From Candidatus Eubacterium faecigallinarum (GTDB taxonomy: Bacteria > Bacillota > Clostridia > Oscillospirales > Acutalibacteraceae), in NCBI GenBank assembly GCA_019115455.1, contig DXDN01000020.1:36516-100515 (forward strand): DNA of 64,000 bases, read 5' to 3'. The translations under genes and the position numbers were made by a program. The notes below the pieces were generated by a model that saw only the letters and a list, made by a program, of their open reading frames with translations, did not search any database and had not been told where the DNA came from. Below are positions 27,440 through 35,791 of the stretch, piece after piece; positions within the stretch are counted from its first letter, which is position 1; every line of letters starts with the position of its first letter.

Positions 27440-28873
27440 ATGATTCTTAAAGTTATAAACCATCCCTATGAATTTGACATGAAAAATATTTGTACCGCCT
27501 TTTTTCCCTACGAGAAGATTAAAAGCGACGGGGAAGAAGATATCAGTGTTATTACCAAAATTGACGGCGGTACACTGAGTGTCAGCGTTCAGGTGTTTGA
27601 TAAAAAACTGAATAAAACCCATACCCTAAAAGATGACGAGGACACGGCGCTTGCCATGTCTGTTTTGCTCTACGATACTTTAAGCGAGATTCTTGGCTTC
27701 AGGTCGGCGTGGGGAGTTCTTTACGGTGTGCGCCCTGCAAAGCTTATGCACAGATTCAGCCAGGAATACGGTGAAGAGGGGGCACGCAGGTATTTTACCG
27801 AAAAATTCCTTGTATCTCCCGAAAAGGCTGACCTTACCGCAACTGTTGCTGAGCATGAGAACAGGATAATTTCTCTTTCACGGGAGAATTCATTTTCTCT
27901 TTATGTGTCGATTCCGTTTTGCCCCACAAGGTGCGCCTACTGTTCGTTCGTTTCCCATTCTGTGGAAAGGACAAAGCGACTTGTTGAGCCGTATGTTGAT
28001 CTTCTTTGCACCGAGCTTGAGAGAATAGGCAAAATCGCCCGTGATTTAAACCTCAGGCTTGAGACGATATATTTCGGCGGCGGTACACCGACAACTCTTT
28101 CTGCACCACAGCTTAAAAAAATATTTACCGCTGTCAGGGATAATTTTGATTTGTCAAACCTTAGGGAATATACTGTGGAGGCAGGCAGACCTGATACTGT
28201 TGACAGGGATAAGCTTCTGACTCTCAGGGATTTTGACATTACGCGAATCAGCATAAATCCCCAAACGTTTAATGACAGCGTGCTGGAAGCTATCGGAAGA
28301 AAGCATACCTGCGCTCAGACGCTGGAGGCATTCGCCCTTGCCAGGGACTGCGGCTTTGACAATATAAATATGGACCTTATTGCAGGGCTTCCTACTGACA
28401 CCCTTAAGTCCTTTGAAAACAGCGTAGACACTGCTGTTAAACTTGGTGCGGATTCCGTTACCGTACATACCCTGGCGCTTAAAACAGCGGCTTATCTTGT
28501 AACACGTGAGACAGCCTTTGATATGACGGACAGGATTACCGCCTCAAAAATGGTGGATTACTCACGTCAAACACTGACAAAGCACGATTACATTCCGTAT
28601 TATATGTACAAGCAGTCTAAGTCTGTTGCAAACCTTGAAAATGTGGGCTGGTGCCAGGATGGAAAGCCGTGCCTTTATAACGTCTTTATGATGGACGAAA
28701 CCCATTCTGTTTTTGCAGCTGGAGCGGGTGCCGTTACTAGGCTTAAGGACAGTAAATCCGGGAAGATTCAGCGGATTTATAACTATAAGTACCCCTATGA
28801 ATATATTGACAATTTTGACAATATAATTTCCCGAAAAGAGGGTATATATGATTTTTATAGTGAATATAAATAA
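27440..28873 (+). CDS. hemZ: Radical SAM coproporphyrinogen III oxidase-like protein, HemZ type
   Basis: 477 residues. An N-terminal region of about 150 residues typical of HemZ precedes the radical SAM domain with CPTRCAYCSF (CxxxCxxC cluster motif), IYFGGGTPTTL, TVEAGRPDT, and NMDLIAGLPTD. Named for oxygen-independent coproporphyrinogen dehydrogenase; no other haem gene is in this window, so the true role may differ, as for several HemN/HemZ relatives. It lies 8 bases after the hydrolase gene. Confidence 0.88.
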   Translation: MILKVINHPYEFDMKNICTAFFPYEKIKSDGEEDISVITKIDGGTLSVSVQVFDKKLNKTHTLKDDEDTALAMSVLLYDTLSEILGFRSAWGVLYGVRPAKLMHRFSQEYGEEGARRYFTEKFLVSPEKADLTATVAEHENRIISLSRENSFSLYVSIPFCPTRCAYCSFVSHSVERTKRLVEPYVDLLCTELERIGKIARDLNLRLETIYFGGGTPTTLSAPQLKKIFTAVRDNFDLSNLREYTVEAGRPDTVDRDKLLTLRDFDITRISINPQTFNDSVLEAIGRKHTCAQTLEAFALARDCGFDNINMDLIAGLPTDTLKSFENSVDTAVKLGADSVTVHTLALKTAAYLVTRETAFDMTDRITASKMVDYSRQTLTKHDYIPYYMYKQSKSVANLENVGWCQDGKPCLYNVFMMDETHSVFAAGAGAVTRLKDSKSGKIQRIYNYKYPYEYIDNFDNIISRKEGIYDFYSEYK

Positions 28874-28889
28874 ATAAACACAATAAGTA

Positions 28890-28918
28890 TTGCAAAGTTT
28901 TACATTTTGTAATATAAT
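28890..28918 (+). promoter_or_regulatory. Sigma-A promoter of the coiled-coil protein gene
   Basis: TTGCAA (28890-28895) and TATAAT (28913-28918) with a 17-base spacer, 19 bases before the start codon. Confidence 0.75.
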
Positions 28919-28936
28919 GAAGCAGAGGTGATTGTA

Positions 28937-29404
28937 ATGGCAATTAAATTCGGTGATTTATTTGCGAGTAATGATATAATAAACAACCCAAAGCTTGAGG
29001 AATTTTTAAATAAGACCAGGGACGTGGCGGAGACATTCGGTAAAAAAAGTGCCGAGCATCTTGAAATCAGCCGCAAAAAGGTTGAGTGTCTTGACGCTAA
29101 GACTAAGCTGGCAAGACTGTATGAAAAATTCGGCAGACTGCAATACGATGTTTATATCGGGGAGCCTGCTCAGCAGTCCGATATTGAAGAGCTTGCCGAT
29201 ATGATTGCGCTTACAAAGGAGAAGATTGAATCCCTTACAGCGGAGATTGAAACCGCAAAAGCGCAGTTTAACGATGCTGTTAACAGCGCCACAAAAAAGA
29301 CTCGTGATGCTTTTCATAAAGAATTTGATAAAATGAATAAAAATGAAGTAACTGTTAGCGCAGAAGAGGTTGAGGTAACCGAAGCGAAAAGCGAGGAACA
29401 GTAA
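28937..29404 (+). CDS. Hypothetical coiled-coil protein
   Basis: 155 residues, not assigned to a family. Highly charged, with long predicted helices (about 20-75 and 85-140) rich in Lys, Glu and Ala, and no membrane helix or signal peptide. The N-terminal part resembles small Clostridia proteins that elsewhere end in a zinc ribbon; here the C-terminus is acidic (VEVTEAKSEEQ) and there is no Cys pair. ATG 28937 follows AGAGGTG; an in-frame GTG three codons upstream lies in that site. Own promoter and terminator. Confidence 0.75.
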   Translation: MAIKFGDLFASNDIINNPKLEEFLNKTRDVAETFGKKSAEHLEISRKKVECLDAKTKLARLYEKFGRLQYDVYIGEPAQQSDIEELADMIALTKEKIESLTAEIETAKAQFNDAVNSATKKTRDAFHKEFDKMNKNEVTVSAEEVEVTEAKSEEQ

Positions 29405-29434
29405 AAATAATACGGAAAATAAAAAGAAGTTTAA

Positions 29435-29466
29435 AGGCAGTACATAAGTACTGCCTGATTTTTTTA
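29435..29466 (+). terminator. Intrinsic terminator after the coiled-coil protein gene
   Basis: Perfect 9-bp stem AGGCAGTAC (29435-29443) / GTACTGCCT (29448-29456) then GATTTTTTTATT. Confidence 0.85.
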
Positions 29467-29481
29467 TTCAGAGGCGGTTAT

Positions 29482-31128
29482 TTGAAACAGACAATCAAGC
29501 AGAAATATATCTCCTCCGCATTCATACTTCTGACGGCGACAATAGTTGTAAAAGTGATAAGCGCCGTGTACAAAATCCCTCTGACAGGCTATATCGGAGC
29601 CGTGGGCAGGGGTTACTTTTCCGTTGCATATAATCTGTGCATGCCGATACATGCTCTCACCATGGGCGCATTTCCGCTGGCGCTGACACGCCTTGTCAGC
29701 AGATATGAAGCCAAGGGCGACAGGTTAAAAATAAAGGCTCTCAGAAAAGCATCAAAAAAGCTGTTTTTTATAATCGGAATTACCGGAATGGCAGTAATGC
29801 TTGCTGTGGCAAAACCGTACTCGGAGCTTGTTGCGTCGTCGCCTAAAAGCTTTTATACAATTCTGGTTTTGGCACCATCGGTTTTTTTCAGTTGTTTATG
29901 CGCTTGCCACAGAGCCTTTGCGGAGGGCTTTCTCGATATGAAAGCAACCGCAGTCAGCCAAACCATAGAAGCACTTTTTAAGATGATATTCGGGCTTCTG
30001 TTTGCCAGACTAACCATGAGCGGTCTTTGCGAGATGTACGCTCAAAATGGCAGTGTGCTGGGGTTTGCAGTTGACAGCGAGCAACAAGCTCTTTCTGTTA
30101 TTTATCCTCTGACTTCAGCTGCCGCTATGCTGGGTGTTACCCTGGGAAGCGTGGCAGGTTATGTTTTTGCTGCAGTTTACATAAAAACAAAGTATAATTT
30201 TTTGCCGGGTGAAAAGGTTAAATCAAGCGACGCTTATTCTGAGCTTCTTGTCTTCAGTGCCGGACTTGTGGGAGCAACTGTCGTGCAGAGCCTTGCAAAT
30301 TTTGCGGATACATCATCTATTCAGTATTGCCTCACGCTGTGCGATGCCGACGCTCTTGCCGGACAGTATATGGTGTCGTCTGATGATATTTATACATACG
30401 TGCTTGGTATTTTTTCCGTTTCCCTGGATTTCAGGAATCTTATCCCCGCCGTTGTAATGGCGCTGGGTATGACTGCTGTGCCTGCCGTCAGCGCTGCGTA
30501 TGAAAGCTCGATGGAAAGATTCTCACCGCTTCTCACAAGCATTTTCAAATATACAGTCATTCTTGCCGCCTGCGGAGGAGTGCTGATTTCACTGTTTTAT
30601 AATGACTTACTTATGATATTTTACGGTGCCAGCAATGAAGATATCGTTTCAAACGCAGGGAAGCTTTTGTTCTTCTTCGGCGTGACATCTCTGCCGTCGG
30701 CTGCGGCGTCCACCTCGGTTTTCTGCACTCAGGCGCTGGGATATGCCAAGCAGACGATACTGCCGTTTTTTGTGTCGGCAATTGTAAGAGTGGCAATGAA
30801 CTTTATTCTGATTCCTAATGAAAGCATAAATATTTTAGGCACCGCTTTTTCGGGATTCGTGGGTTTTTTGATTATTCTTGTGTGGAATATAGTTACAATT
30901 TGCAGGAAAACTAATGCCAGACTTAATCTGTTCGAAATTTTTGTAAAGCCCGTTATTTGCGCTTCTTTGACGTATTTTGTAACTTATTGTATAAGAGAGT
31001 CGGTCAGCTCTTATGTTACCGGCGTGTCTGTTTTTATACTGAGTTGTATCATTTGTCTATTAAGTTATTTTACGCTGCTTTTTTTGTTTAACTCTATATC
31101 ATTTCGTGAAATTAAATCCATAAAATAA
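29482..31128 (+). CDS. Polysaccharide/lipid flippase of the MVF (SpoVB/MurJ-like) family
   Basis: 548 residues with about 14 hydrophobic helices spread over the whole length. N-terminal ISAVYKIPLTGYIGAVGRGYFSVAYN matches SpoVB/YabM-type multidrug/oligosaccharidyl-lipid/polysaccharide exporters. Likely moves a lipid-linked cell-wall or spore-cortex precursor. In Bacillus the relative yabM sits immediately before mazG, as here. The start is probably TTG 29482 after AGAGGCGG; no early ATG fits. Confidence 0.88.
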   Translation: MKQTIKQKYISSAFILLTATIVVKVISAVYKIPLTGYIGAVGRGYFSVAYNLCMPIHALTMGAFPLALTRLVSRYEAKGDRLKIKALRKASKKLFFIIGITGMAVMLAVAKPYSELVASSPKSFYTILVLAPSVFFSCLCACHRAFAEGFLDMKATAVSQTIEALFKMIFGLLFARLTMSGLCEMYAQNGSVLGFAVDSEQQALSVIYPLTSAAAMLGVTLGSVAGYVFAAVYIKTKYNFLPGEKVKSSDAYSELLVFSAGLVGATVVQSLANFADTSSIQYCLTLCDADALAGQYMVSSDDIYTYVLGIFSVSLDFRNLIPAVVMALGMTAVPAVSAAYESSMERFSPLLTSIFKYTVILAACGGVLISLFYNDLLMIFYGASNEDIVSNAGKLLFFFGVTSLPSAAASTSVFCTQALGYAKQTILPFFVSAIVRVAMNFILIPNESINILGTAFSGFVGFLIILVWNIVTICRKTNARLNLFEIFVKPVICASLTYFVTYCIRESVSSYVTGVSVFILSCIICLLSYFTLLFLFNSISFREIKSIK

Positions 31129-31150
31129 TGTAAAAATTGTGCATAACTAC

Positions 31151-31179
31151 TTGAAATTTCCACCTGATTATTGTATTAT
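31151..31179 (+). promoter_or_regulatory. Sigma-A promoter of mazG
   Basis: TTGAAA (31151-31156) and TATTAT (31174-31179), 17-base spacer, 37 bases before the GTG start. Confidence 0.7.
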
Positions 31180-31215
31180 CAAGTATAGACAAGTTAATCG
31201 AAAGCGGGTGGAGAT

Positions 31216-32013
31216 GTGGCTGTTGAATTCAAACAGAAAGACAGATATAATATTGATGATTTGATTTCAATTGTTGCACTTCTCAGAACTCCGGAGGGCT
31301 GCGCTTGGGACAGAGCTCAGACTCATTCTTCAATCAGGAAAAATTTTATTGAGGAGACCTACGAGGTTATAGAGGCAATCAATAAAGAAAATACCGACGG
31401 ATTGAAGGAGGAGCTCGGCGATGTTCTTCTTCAGGTAGCGCTTCACTGCCAGATGGAGAAAGAAATCGGCAGTTTTGATTTTGACGATGTCTGCAATGAT
31501 ATTTGTCAAAAGCTGATTGTCCGTCATCCGCATGTGTTTGGCGACGTAACCGCTGATAATGAAAAAGATGCCCTGGCTAGCTGGAACGATGCTAAACTTA
31601 AAACTAAGGGCATAAAGAGCAAAAGCCAGTCCATGCTGAGCGTTCCCATTGAACTGCCTGCGCTTATGCGTGCACAGAAAGTGCAGAGTAAGGCGTCAAA
31701 AGCAGGCTTTGACTGGGAGGATGGTTCAGGTGCCTTGGCAAAAGTTAAAGAAGAGATTAATGAGTTTATTAATGCCGCTGACCGTGGCGATTCATCGGAT
31801 ATTGAGGAAGAATTCGGCGATCTGCTTTTCTCGTGTGTGAACGTGTCAAGATTTTATAATCTTGACAGTGAGGAGGCGCTTACAAAAGCCACCGACAAGT
31901 TTATAAGGCGTTTTTCCGTTGTGGAAAAACTTGCCGAGGAGAACGGAATCAATATGAACGAAGCCTCAATAGAAGAACTTGACTCGCTGTGGAACAAGGC
32001 AAAAGAAATATAA
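31216..32013 (+). CDS. mazG: Nucleoside triphosphate pyrophosphohydrolase MazG
   Basis: 265 residues, two tandem MazG domains with metal motifs EELGDVLLQV and EEFGDLLFSC, as in the E. coli-type house-cleaning NTPase. Bacillus YabN carries an extra N-terminal methylase domain, which is absent here. The start is GTG 31216 with GGGTGGAG just upstream. Followed 32 bases later by hup. Confidence 0.94.
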   Translation: MAVEFKQKDRYNIDDLISIVALLRTPEGCAWDRAQTHSSIRKNFIEETYEVIEAINKENTDGLKEELGDVLLQVALHCQMEKEIGSFDFDDVCNDICQKLIVRHPHVFGDVTADNEKDALASWNDAKLKTKGIKSKSQSMLSVPIELPALMRAQKVQSKASKAGFDWEDGSGALAKVKEEINEFINAADRGDSSDIEEEFGDLLFSCVNVSRFYNLDSEEALTKATDKFIRRFSVVEKLAEENGINMNEASIEELDSLWNKAKEI

Positions 32014-32045
32014 GCTGAGTAATCAGCAAAACGGAGGAATTTTAA

Positions 32046-32318
32046 ATGAATAAAACAGAACTCGCAGCAGCAGTAGCTGCAAAAGCAGAACTTTCCAAGA
32101 AAGACGCAGAAGCAGCTGTTTCAGCAGTGCTTGACTCAATCAAGGATGCTCTTGCAGAGGGCGACAAGGTTTCACTTGTTGGTTTTGGTACATTCTCAGT
32201 AAAGACTCGTGCAGCTCGCACAGGTATCAACCCCAGCACTAAGGAGACTATCTCAATTCCTGAGTCAAAGGTTCCTGCTTTCAAGGCTGGCTCAGCTCTT
32301 AAGGACGCTGTAAAATAA
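32046..32318 (+). CDS. hup: DNA-binding protein HU
   Basis: 90 residues, the standard HU length. Nucleoid-associated dimer that bends DNA. Seen: [45 protein letters not shown] with the intercalating Pro arm, and [16 protein letters not shown] at the C-terminus. Codon choice is biased to GCA, GGT and AAG, as in strongly expressed genes. ACGGAGG precedes the ATG; a terminator follows. Confidence 0.97.
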   Translation: MNKTELAAAVAAKAELSKKDAEAAVSAVLDSIKDALAEGDKVSLVGFGTFSVKTRAARTGINPSTKETISIPESKVPAFKAGSALKDAVK

Positions 32319-32330
32319 GCTTTGATTTCA

Positions 32331-32364
32331 AAGGCACCACTTTTTGTGGTGCCTTAATATTTTT
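32331..32364 (+). terminator. Intrinsic terminator (or attenuator) after hup
   Basis: Perfect 10-bp stem AAGGCACCAC (32331-32340) / GTGGTGCCTT (32346-32355) then AATATTTTT. It lies 19 bases before rqcP and could be partial read-through. Confidence 0.75.
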
Positions 32365-32382
32365 ACGGAGATTCGGTTATAT

Positions 32383-32622
32383 ATGAGATTGGATAAGTAT
32401 TTGAAGGTTTCCAAAATAATCAAGCGCCGCACCGTTGCCAATGAGGCATGCGACGCCGGCAGGGTCGAGGTAAACGGAAAGGTTGCCCGTGCGTCATACG
32501 ACGTTAAAGTGGGCGACGAGATAAAGGTATCTCTCGGCAGCGGCTCAAGAAGTTATAGGGTAACTGCTGTAGCAGAGCATGCGCTAAAGGACGACGCAGC
32601 AAAAATGTACGAGATATTATAA
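32383..32622 (+). CDS. rqcP: S4-domain RNA-binding protein RqcP (YabO, Hsp15-like)
   Basis: 79 residues, one S4 domain: MRLDKYLKVSKIIKRR and GRVEVNGKVARASYDVKVGDEI. Binds stalled 50S subunits and assists RqcH in adding Ala tails to failed nascent chains. Start ATG 32383 matches the family N-terminus; a longer ORF from 32344 runs back into the terminator loop. Neighbours hup, yabP, yabQ and divIC reproduce the Bacillus order. Confidence 0.93.
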   Translation: MRLDKYLKVSKIIKRRTVANEACDAGRVEVNGKVARASYDVKVGDEIKVSLGSGSRSYRVTAVAEHALKDDAAKMYEIL

Positions 32623-32664
32623 CTGACCGCCAAAGAGATTTGATTAATTATAATAAATTTTAAT

Positions 32665-32697
32665 TCACCTGCATAATATTTAGCAGGTGATTTTTTA
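32665..32697 (+). promoter_or_regulatory. Hairpin sequestering the yabP ribosome binding site
   Basis: TCACCTGC (32665-32672) pairs perfectly with GCAGGTGA (32683-32690); the second arm contains the AGGTGA ribosome binding site of yabP, and TTTTTT follows up to the ATG at 32697. The structure is at once terminator-like and able to block initiation, so it may separate yabP-yabQ-divIC from rqcP. Confidence 0.55.
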
Positions 32698-32963
32698 TGG
32701 AAAATGCGGCACAGCATATTTTAACATTAACTGACAGGTCTGAACTTTCCGTCACCGGAATAAAGGACGTTGACGCTTTCAACGATCAGGAAATTGTTGC
32801 GGTGTGTGACACGGGCGAGCTTTTAATAAAAGGCGAAGGACTTCATATAGGGGAGCTGAGCGTCGATACAGGTATTTTGACTGTAAGCGGCAAAATATCC
32901 TCCCTGTCGTATAATGAAAAAATCTCGCGCGCTTCCGTGCTCAAAAGGTTGTTTGGTGGCTGA
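32697..32963 (+). CDS. yabP: Sporulation protein YabP
   Basis: 88 residues, YabP/YqfC family (beta-rich, no membrane helix): LTLTDRSELSVTGIKDVDAFNDQEIVA is typical, and GEGLHIGELSVDTGILTVSGKI follows. Required for spore coat or cortex maturation in Bacillus; the molecular role is unclear. It shares an 8-base overlap with yabQ. The ribosome binding site lies in a hairpin. Confidence 0.9.
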   Translation: MENAAQHILTLTDRSELSVTGIKDVDAFNDQEIVAVCDTGELLIKGEGLHIGELSVDTGILTVSGKISSLSYNEKISRASVLKRLFGG

Positions 32964-33420
32964 GTCACTGTTTTATGCTGTGTTGCTGGGGGGAGCGCTG
33001 GGCGTTTTGTACGATGTTTTCAGATTCCCCAGACTTATATTCAGGGACAGATTTTTTTTAGATTTTTTGTTTTGGGTCATAAGCGCGATATGCGTGTTTT
33101 GCTATTATCTTATATTCACCGGCGGCTCGATACGGATGCTGAATCTTGTGTTTGTGCTGGTGGGATTTCTGCTTTATATTTACACTCTTGGATATGTCAC
33201 CAAGATGATTGAGGTGAAACTTTCTTCGCTAATAAGAAAACAGTTTAAAAAAATCAAAAATGCCCTGAAAAGTTTTAAAAAAGTGTTGCAATCAAGGCTT
33301 AAGGTATATTATAATATGTCTATACGTAAACTTAAAGGCAATAATCGCGGGACGGAAAAACAGCTTTCGGAAGGAAGTACAGGTGACATTGATGGCATCC
33401 AAAGCGAAAAAGAAGAATAA
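32956..33420 (+). CDS. yabQ: Sporulation protein YabQ
   Basis: 154 residues. Three to four membrane helices in the first half (LFYAVLLGGALGVLYDVFRFPR, FLFWVISAICVFCYYLIF, LNLVFVLVGFLLYIYTLGY), then a basic helical tail (LIRKQFKKIKNALKSFKK). Essential for cortex formation in Bacillus. Start: GTG 32956 inside the yabP end, with AAAAGG upstream; a longer ORF start at 32914 would overlap yabP by 50 bases. Confidence 0.9.
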   Translation: MAESLFYAVLLGGALGVLYDVFRFPRLIFRDRFFLDFLFWVISAICVFCYYLIFTGGSIRMLNLVFVLVGFLLYIYTLGYVTKMIEVKLSSLIRKQFKKIKNALKSFKKVLQSRLKVYYNMSIRKLKGNNRGTEKQLSEGSTGDIDGIQSEKEE

Positions 33421-33727
33421 ATTTTCTCTTAAAAGCTTCATATCTGAAAAGAAAAATATACCCACTGTCGTAGTAACCCTGATATTGGTGGCTGTATTTG
33501 TATTTTTTGGCGTTAGTGTCGTTAATCAGAATGCCGATATCAGCCGTCTTGAAGTTCAGAAGCAGGAACTCACCGCAGAGCTTGAGGAGCAGAATCAGGC
33601 TAACGAAGAGCTTGAGGCAGTTCTTGAAAATGAAAATAAGGACGATTATATCGAACAGAAGGCTCGTGAAAAGGGTTATGTAAAATCAGATGAAATAGTA
33701 TTTTACGATATTTCATCCAGCAAATAA
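33392..33727 (+). CDS. divIC: Septum formation initiator protein, DivIC/FtsB family
   Basis: 111 residues: a basic cytoplasmic N-terminus, one membrane helix (about 25-45), and an external coiled coil (about 55-85, with many Gln and Glu) ending in KAREKGYVKSDEIVFYDI, typical of DivIC. Part of the DivIB-DivIC-FtsL divisome subcomplex. Start: ATG 33392 follows AGGTGA; it overlaps yabQ by 29 bases. Confidence 0.9.
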   Translation: MASKAKKKNKFSLKSFISEKKNIPTVVVTLILVAVFVFFGVSVVNQNADISRLEVQKQELTAELEEQNQANEELEAVLENENKDDYIEQKAREKGYVKSDEIVFYDISSSK

Positions 33728-33751
33728 TCATTGCGCGTTGCTGCGCTTATT

Positions 33752-33777
33752 AAGACCGAGTGACTCGGTCTTTTTTT
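33752..33777 (+). terminator. Intrinsic terminator of the yab-divIC operon
   Basis: Perfect 9-bp stem AAGACCGAG (33752-33760) / CTCGGTCTT (33764-33772), T run after it. Confidence 0.85.
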
Positions 33778-33798
33778 AATAAACAATACGAGGTAGCT

Positions 33799-34644
33799 AT
33801 GAGAGAGATAGAATCAAAACTTATTACCGAAGCGGTAAGAGAACTTGTTATAAAAGCAAACAAAATTCTTCCGGATGATCTTGTGGAATGTATCGGCTGC
33901 TGCCAAAAAAGCGAAACGAACGATACCGCAAAATCCGTTTTGTCTGACCTTGAGGCGAATATCGACGCCGCAAAGCATCTTGATATACCGATTTGCCAGG
34001 ATACGGGTATGGCGGTTGTTTTTGCAAAAATTGGGCAGGACGTACATATTATCGGCGATTCCTTTGAAAAGGCTGTTAACGAAGGTGTCAGCAGGGGATA
34101 TACAGACGGACTTCTTAGAAAATCCGTGGTTTCTGACCCGTTTAAAAACAGAGTCAACACCAACGATAATACCCCGGCGATTATTCATACACAAATTGTT
34201 GACGGCGATAAGATAGAACTGACCGCCGCACCAAAAGGATTCGGCAGTGAAAACATGAGCAGAATTAAAATGTTCACGCCGTCTGCTAAGCGTGAGGACA
34301 TTGTTGATTTTGTAGTTGACTGCGTAAGAAAAGCAGGTTCAAATCCGTGTCCCCCTGTTGTTATCGGTGTTGGAATCGGCGGTGATTTTGAATACAGCGC
34401 AATTCTTGCAAAAAAAGCGCTTTGCAGGAATGTGTCTCAAAGAAACAGCGACGAATTTTATGCCGATATGGAAAGGGAGATGCTGGAGAAAATCAATAAG
34501 CTCGATATCGGTCCCCAGGGATTCGGCGGCAATACCACAGCCCTTTGTGTTAATATTGAAACTTATCCCACCCATATTGCAGGACTGCCTGTGGCTGTGA
34601 ACGTCGGCTGCCATGTTACAAGGCATGCAAGCAAAGTAATTTAA
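33799..34644 (+). CDS. fumA: Class I (Fe-S) fumarate hydratase, alpha subunit
   Basis: 281 residues, the normal size of the alpha subunit of the two-subunit fumarase / tartrate dehydratase family, which hydrates fumarate to malate with a 4Fe-4S cluster. Seen: cluster Cys in PICQDTGMAVVF, APKGFGSENMSR, GVGIGGDFEYSAILAKKAL(C), and PQGFGGNTTALCV. Start: ATG 33799 after ACGAGGTAG; an upstream start at 33760 lies in the terminator. The beta subunit gene, normally next, is absent: an rRNA methyltransferase follows after 13 bases. Confidence 0.9.
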   Translation: MREIESKLITEAVRELVIKANKILPDDLVECIGCCQKSETNDTAKSVLSDLEANIDAAKHLDIPICQDTGMAVVFAKIGQDVHIIGDSFEKAVNEGVSRGYTDGLLRKSVVSDPFKNRVNTNDNTPAIIHTQIVDGDKIELTAAPKGFGSENMSRIKMFTPSAKREDIVDFVVDCVRKAGSNPCPPVVIGVGIGGDFEYSAILAKKALCRNVSQRNSDEFYADMEREMLEKINKLDIGPQGFGGNTTALCVNIETYPTHIAGLPVAVNVGCHVTRHASKVI

Positions 34645-34657
34645 AGGATTAATTAAA

Positions 34658-35773
34658 ATGTATTTACAGATGACAGCTCCGTGCCTTCTTGGACTGGAGG
34701 GACTGGTAAGCGATGAATTAAAACTAATGGGCGCCGAAGATGTATCGGCGGAAAACGGCAGGGTTTTCTTTCACGGAAACGAAAATATACTTGCCAGAGC
34801 AAATATTAACAGCAGATACTCTGAGCGTATACTCATCGTTCTTGACAGATTCAAAGCCGTTACCTTCGAGGAGCTTTTTCAGGGGGTAAAGGCGCTGCCC
34901 TGGTCGGAGTTTATCGGCTCGACTGATACTTTCCCTGTAAAGGGATACAGCATAAATTCTGCTCTTCACTCTGTTCCCGACTGCCAGAAAATCATAAAAA
35001 AAGCAGTTGTTGAGTCACTTAAAGAGGACTACAATATATCCTGGTTTGAGGAAAGCGGTCCTGTTCACCAGATTCAGTTTTCCATAATGAAGGACGAGGT
35101 AACGGTGATGCTGGACACTACCGGAATCGGACTTCACAAAAGGGGATACCGTCCTGAGGCTAACGACGCTCCTATTAGGGAGACTCTTGCGGCGGCGCTT
35201 TGCTGCCTGTCACGGCTCAGGCATTATCATACGCTTTATGACCCGTTCTGCGGCAGCGGAACTATTTTGATTGAGGGAGCAATGATGGCTAACAATATTG
35301 CCCCGGGAATAAACCGTAATTTTGAGTGCGACCGCTGGGGATTCTTACCTCCCGGCACCTGGAAGCAGGAGCGTGAGCGCTGCCATGATCTGATTAAGAC
35401 TGACACTGATTTTGCAGCGCTTGGCAGTGATATTGATTCCCACGCACTTGAGCTTACCTTAAATAACGCCAAAAGAGCCAGGGTGGATAAATTTATACGG
35501 CTTGAAGAGTGTGATATCCGTGATTTTTCACCAACGACTCAGAAAGGCACGCTTGTAACAAATCCGCCCTACGGCGAACGTATGATGGATATTAGAGAAG
35601 CTGAAAGGCTTTATGGCATAATGGGCGAAAAATTCGTATCAAAATACGGCTGGTCATATGGCATAATTTCTCCTGACGAGAAGTTTGAAAAGGTCTTTGG
35701 CAGGAAAGCGGACAAGCGCCGTAAGCTCTATAACGGCATGATAAAATGCCAGTATTATATGTATTTTAAATAA
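34658..35773 (+). CDS. THUMP-domain class I rRNA methyltransferase, RlmL N-terminal type
   Basis: 371 residues. N-terminal ferredoxin-like and THUMP domain (1 to about 155), then a Rossmann methyltransferase domain with YDPFCGSGTILIEGA (SAM binding) and the N2-guanine-type catalytic motif TNPPYGERM. Probably makes m2G in 23S rRNA, as the YpsC/RlmL family does. Lacks the second RlmK domain found in E. coli RlmKL, as is usual in Firmicutes. Confidence 0.92.
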   Translation: MYLQMTAPCLLGLEGLVSDELKLMGAEDVSAENGRVFFHGNENILARANINSRYSERILIVLDRFKAVTFEELFQGVKALPWSEFIGSTDTFPVKGYSINSALHSVPDCQKIIKKAVVESLKEDYNISWFEESGPVHQIQFSIMKDEVTVMLDTTGIGLHKRGYRPEANDAPIRETLAAALCCLSRLRHYHTLYDPFCGSGTILIEGAMMANNIAPGINRNFECDRWGFLPPGTWKQERERCHDLIKTDTDFAALGSDIDSHALELTLNNAKRARVDKFIRLEECDIRDFSPTTQKGTLVTNPPYGERMMDIREAERLYGIMGEKFVSKYGWSYGIISPDEKFEKVFGRKADKRRKLYNGMIKCQYYMYFK

Positions 35774-35791
35774 ACACGGGAGATATTTATT

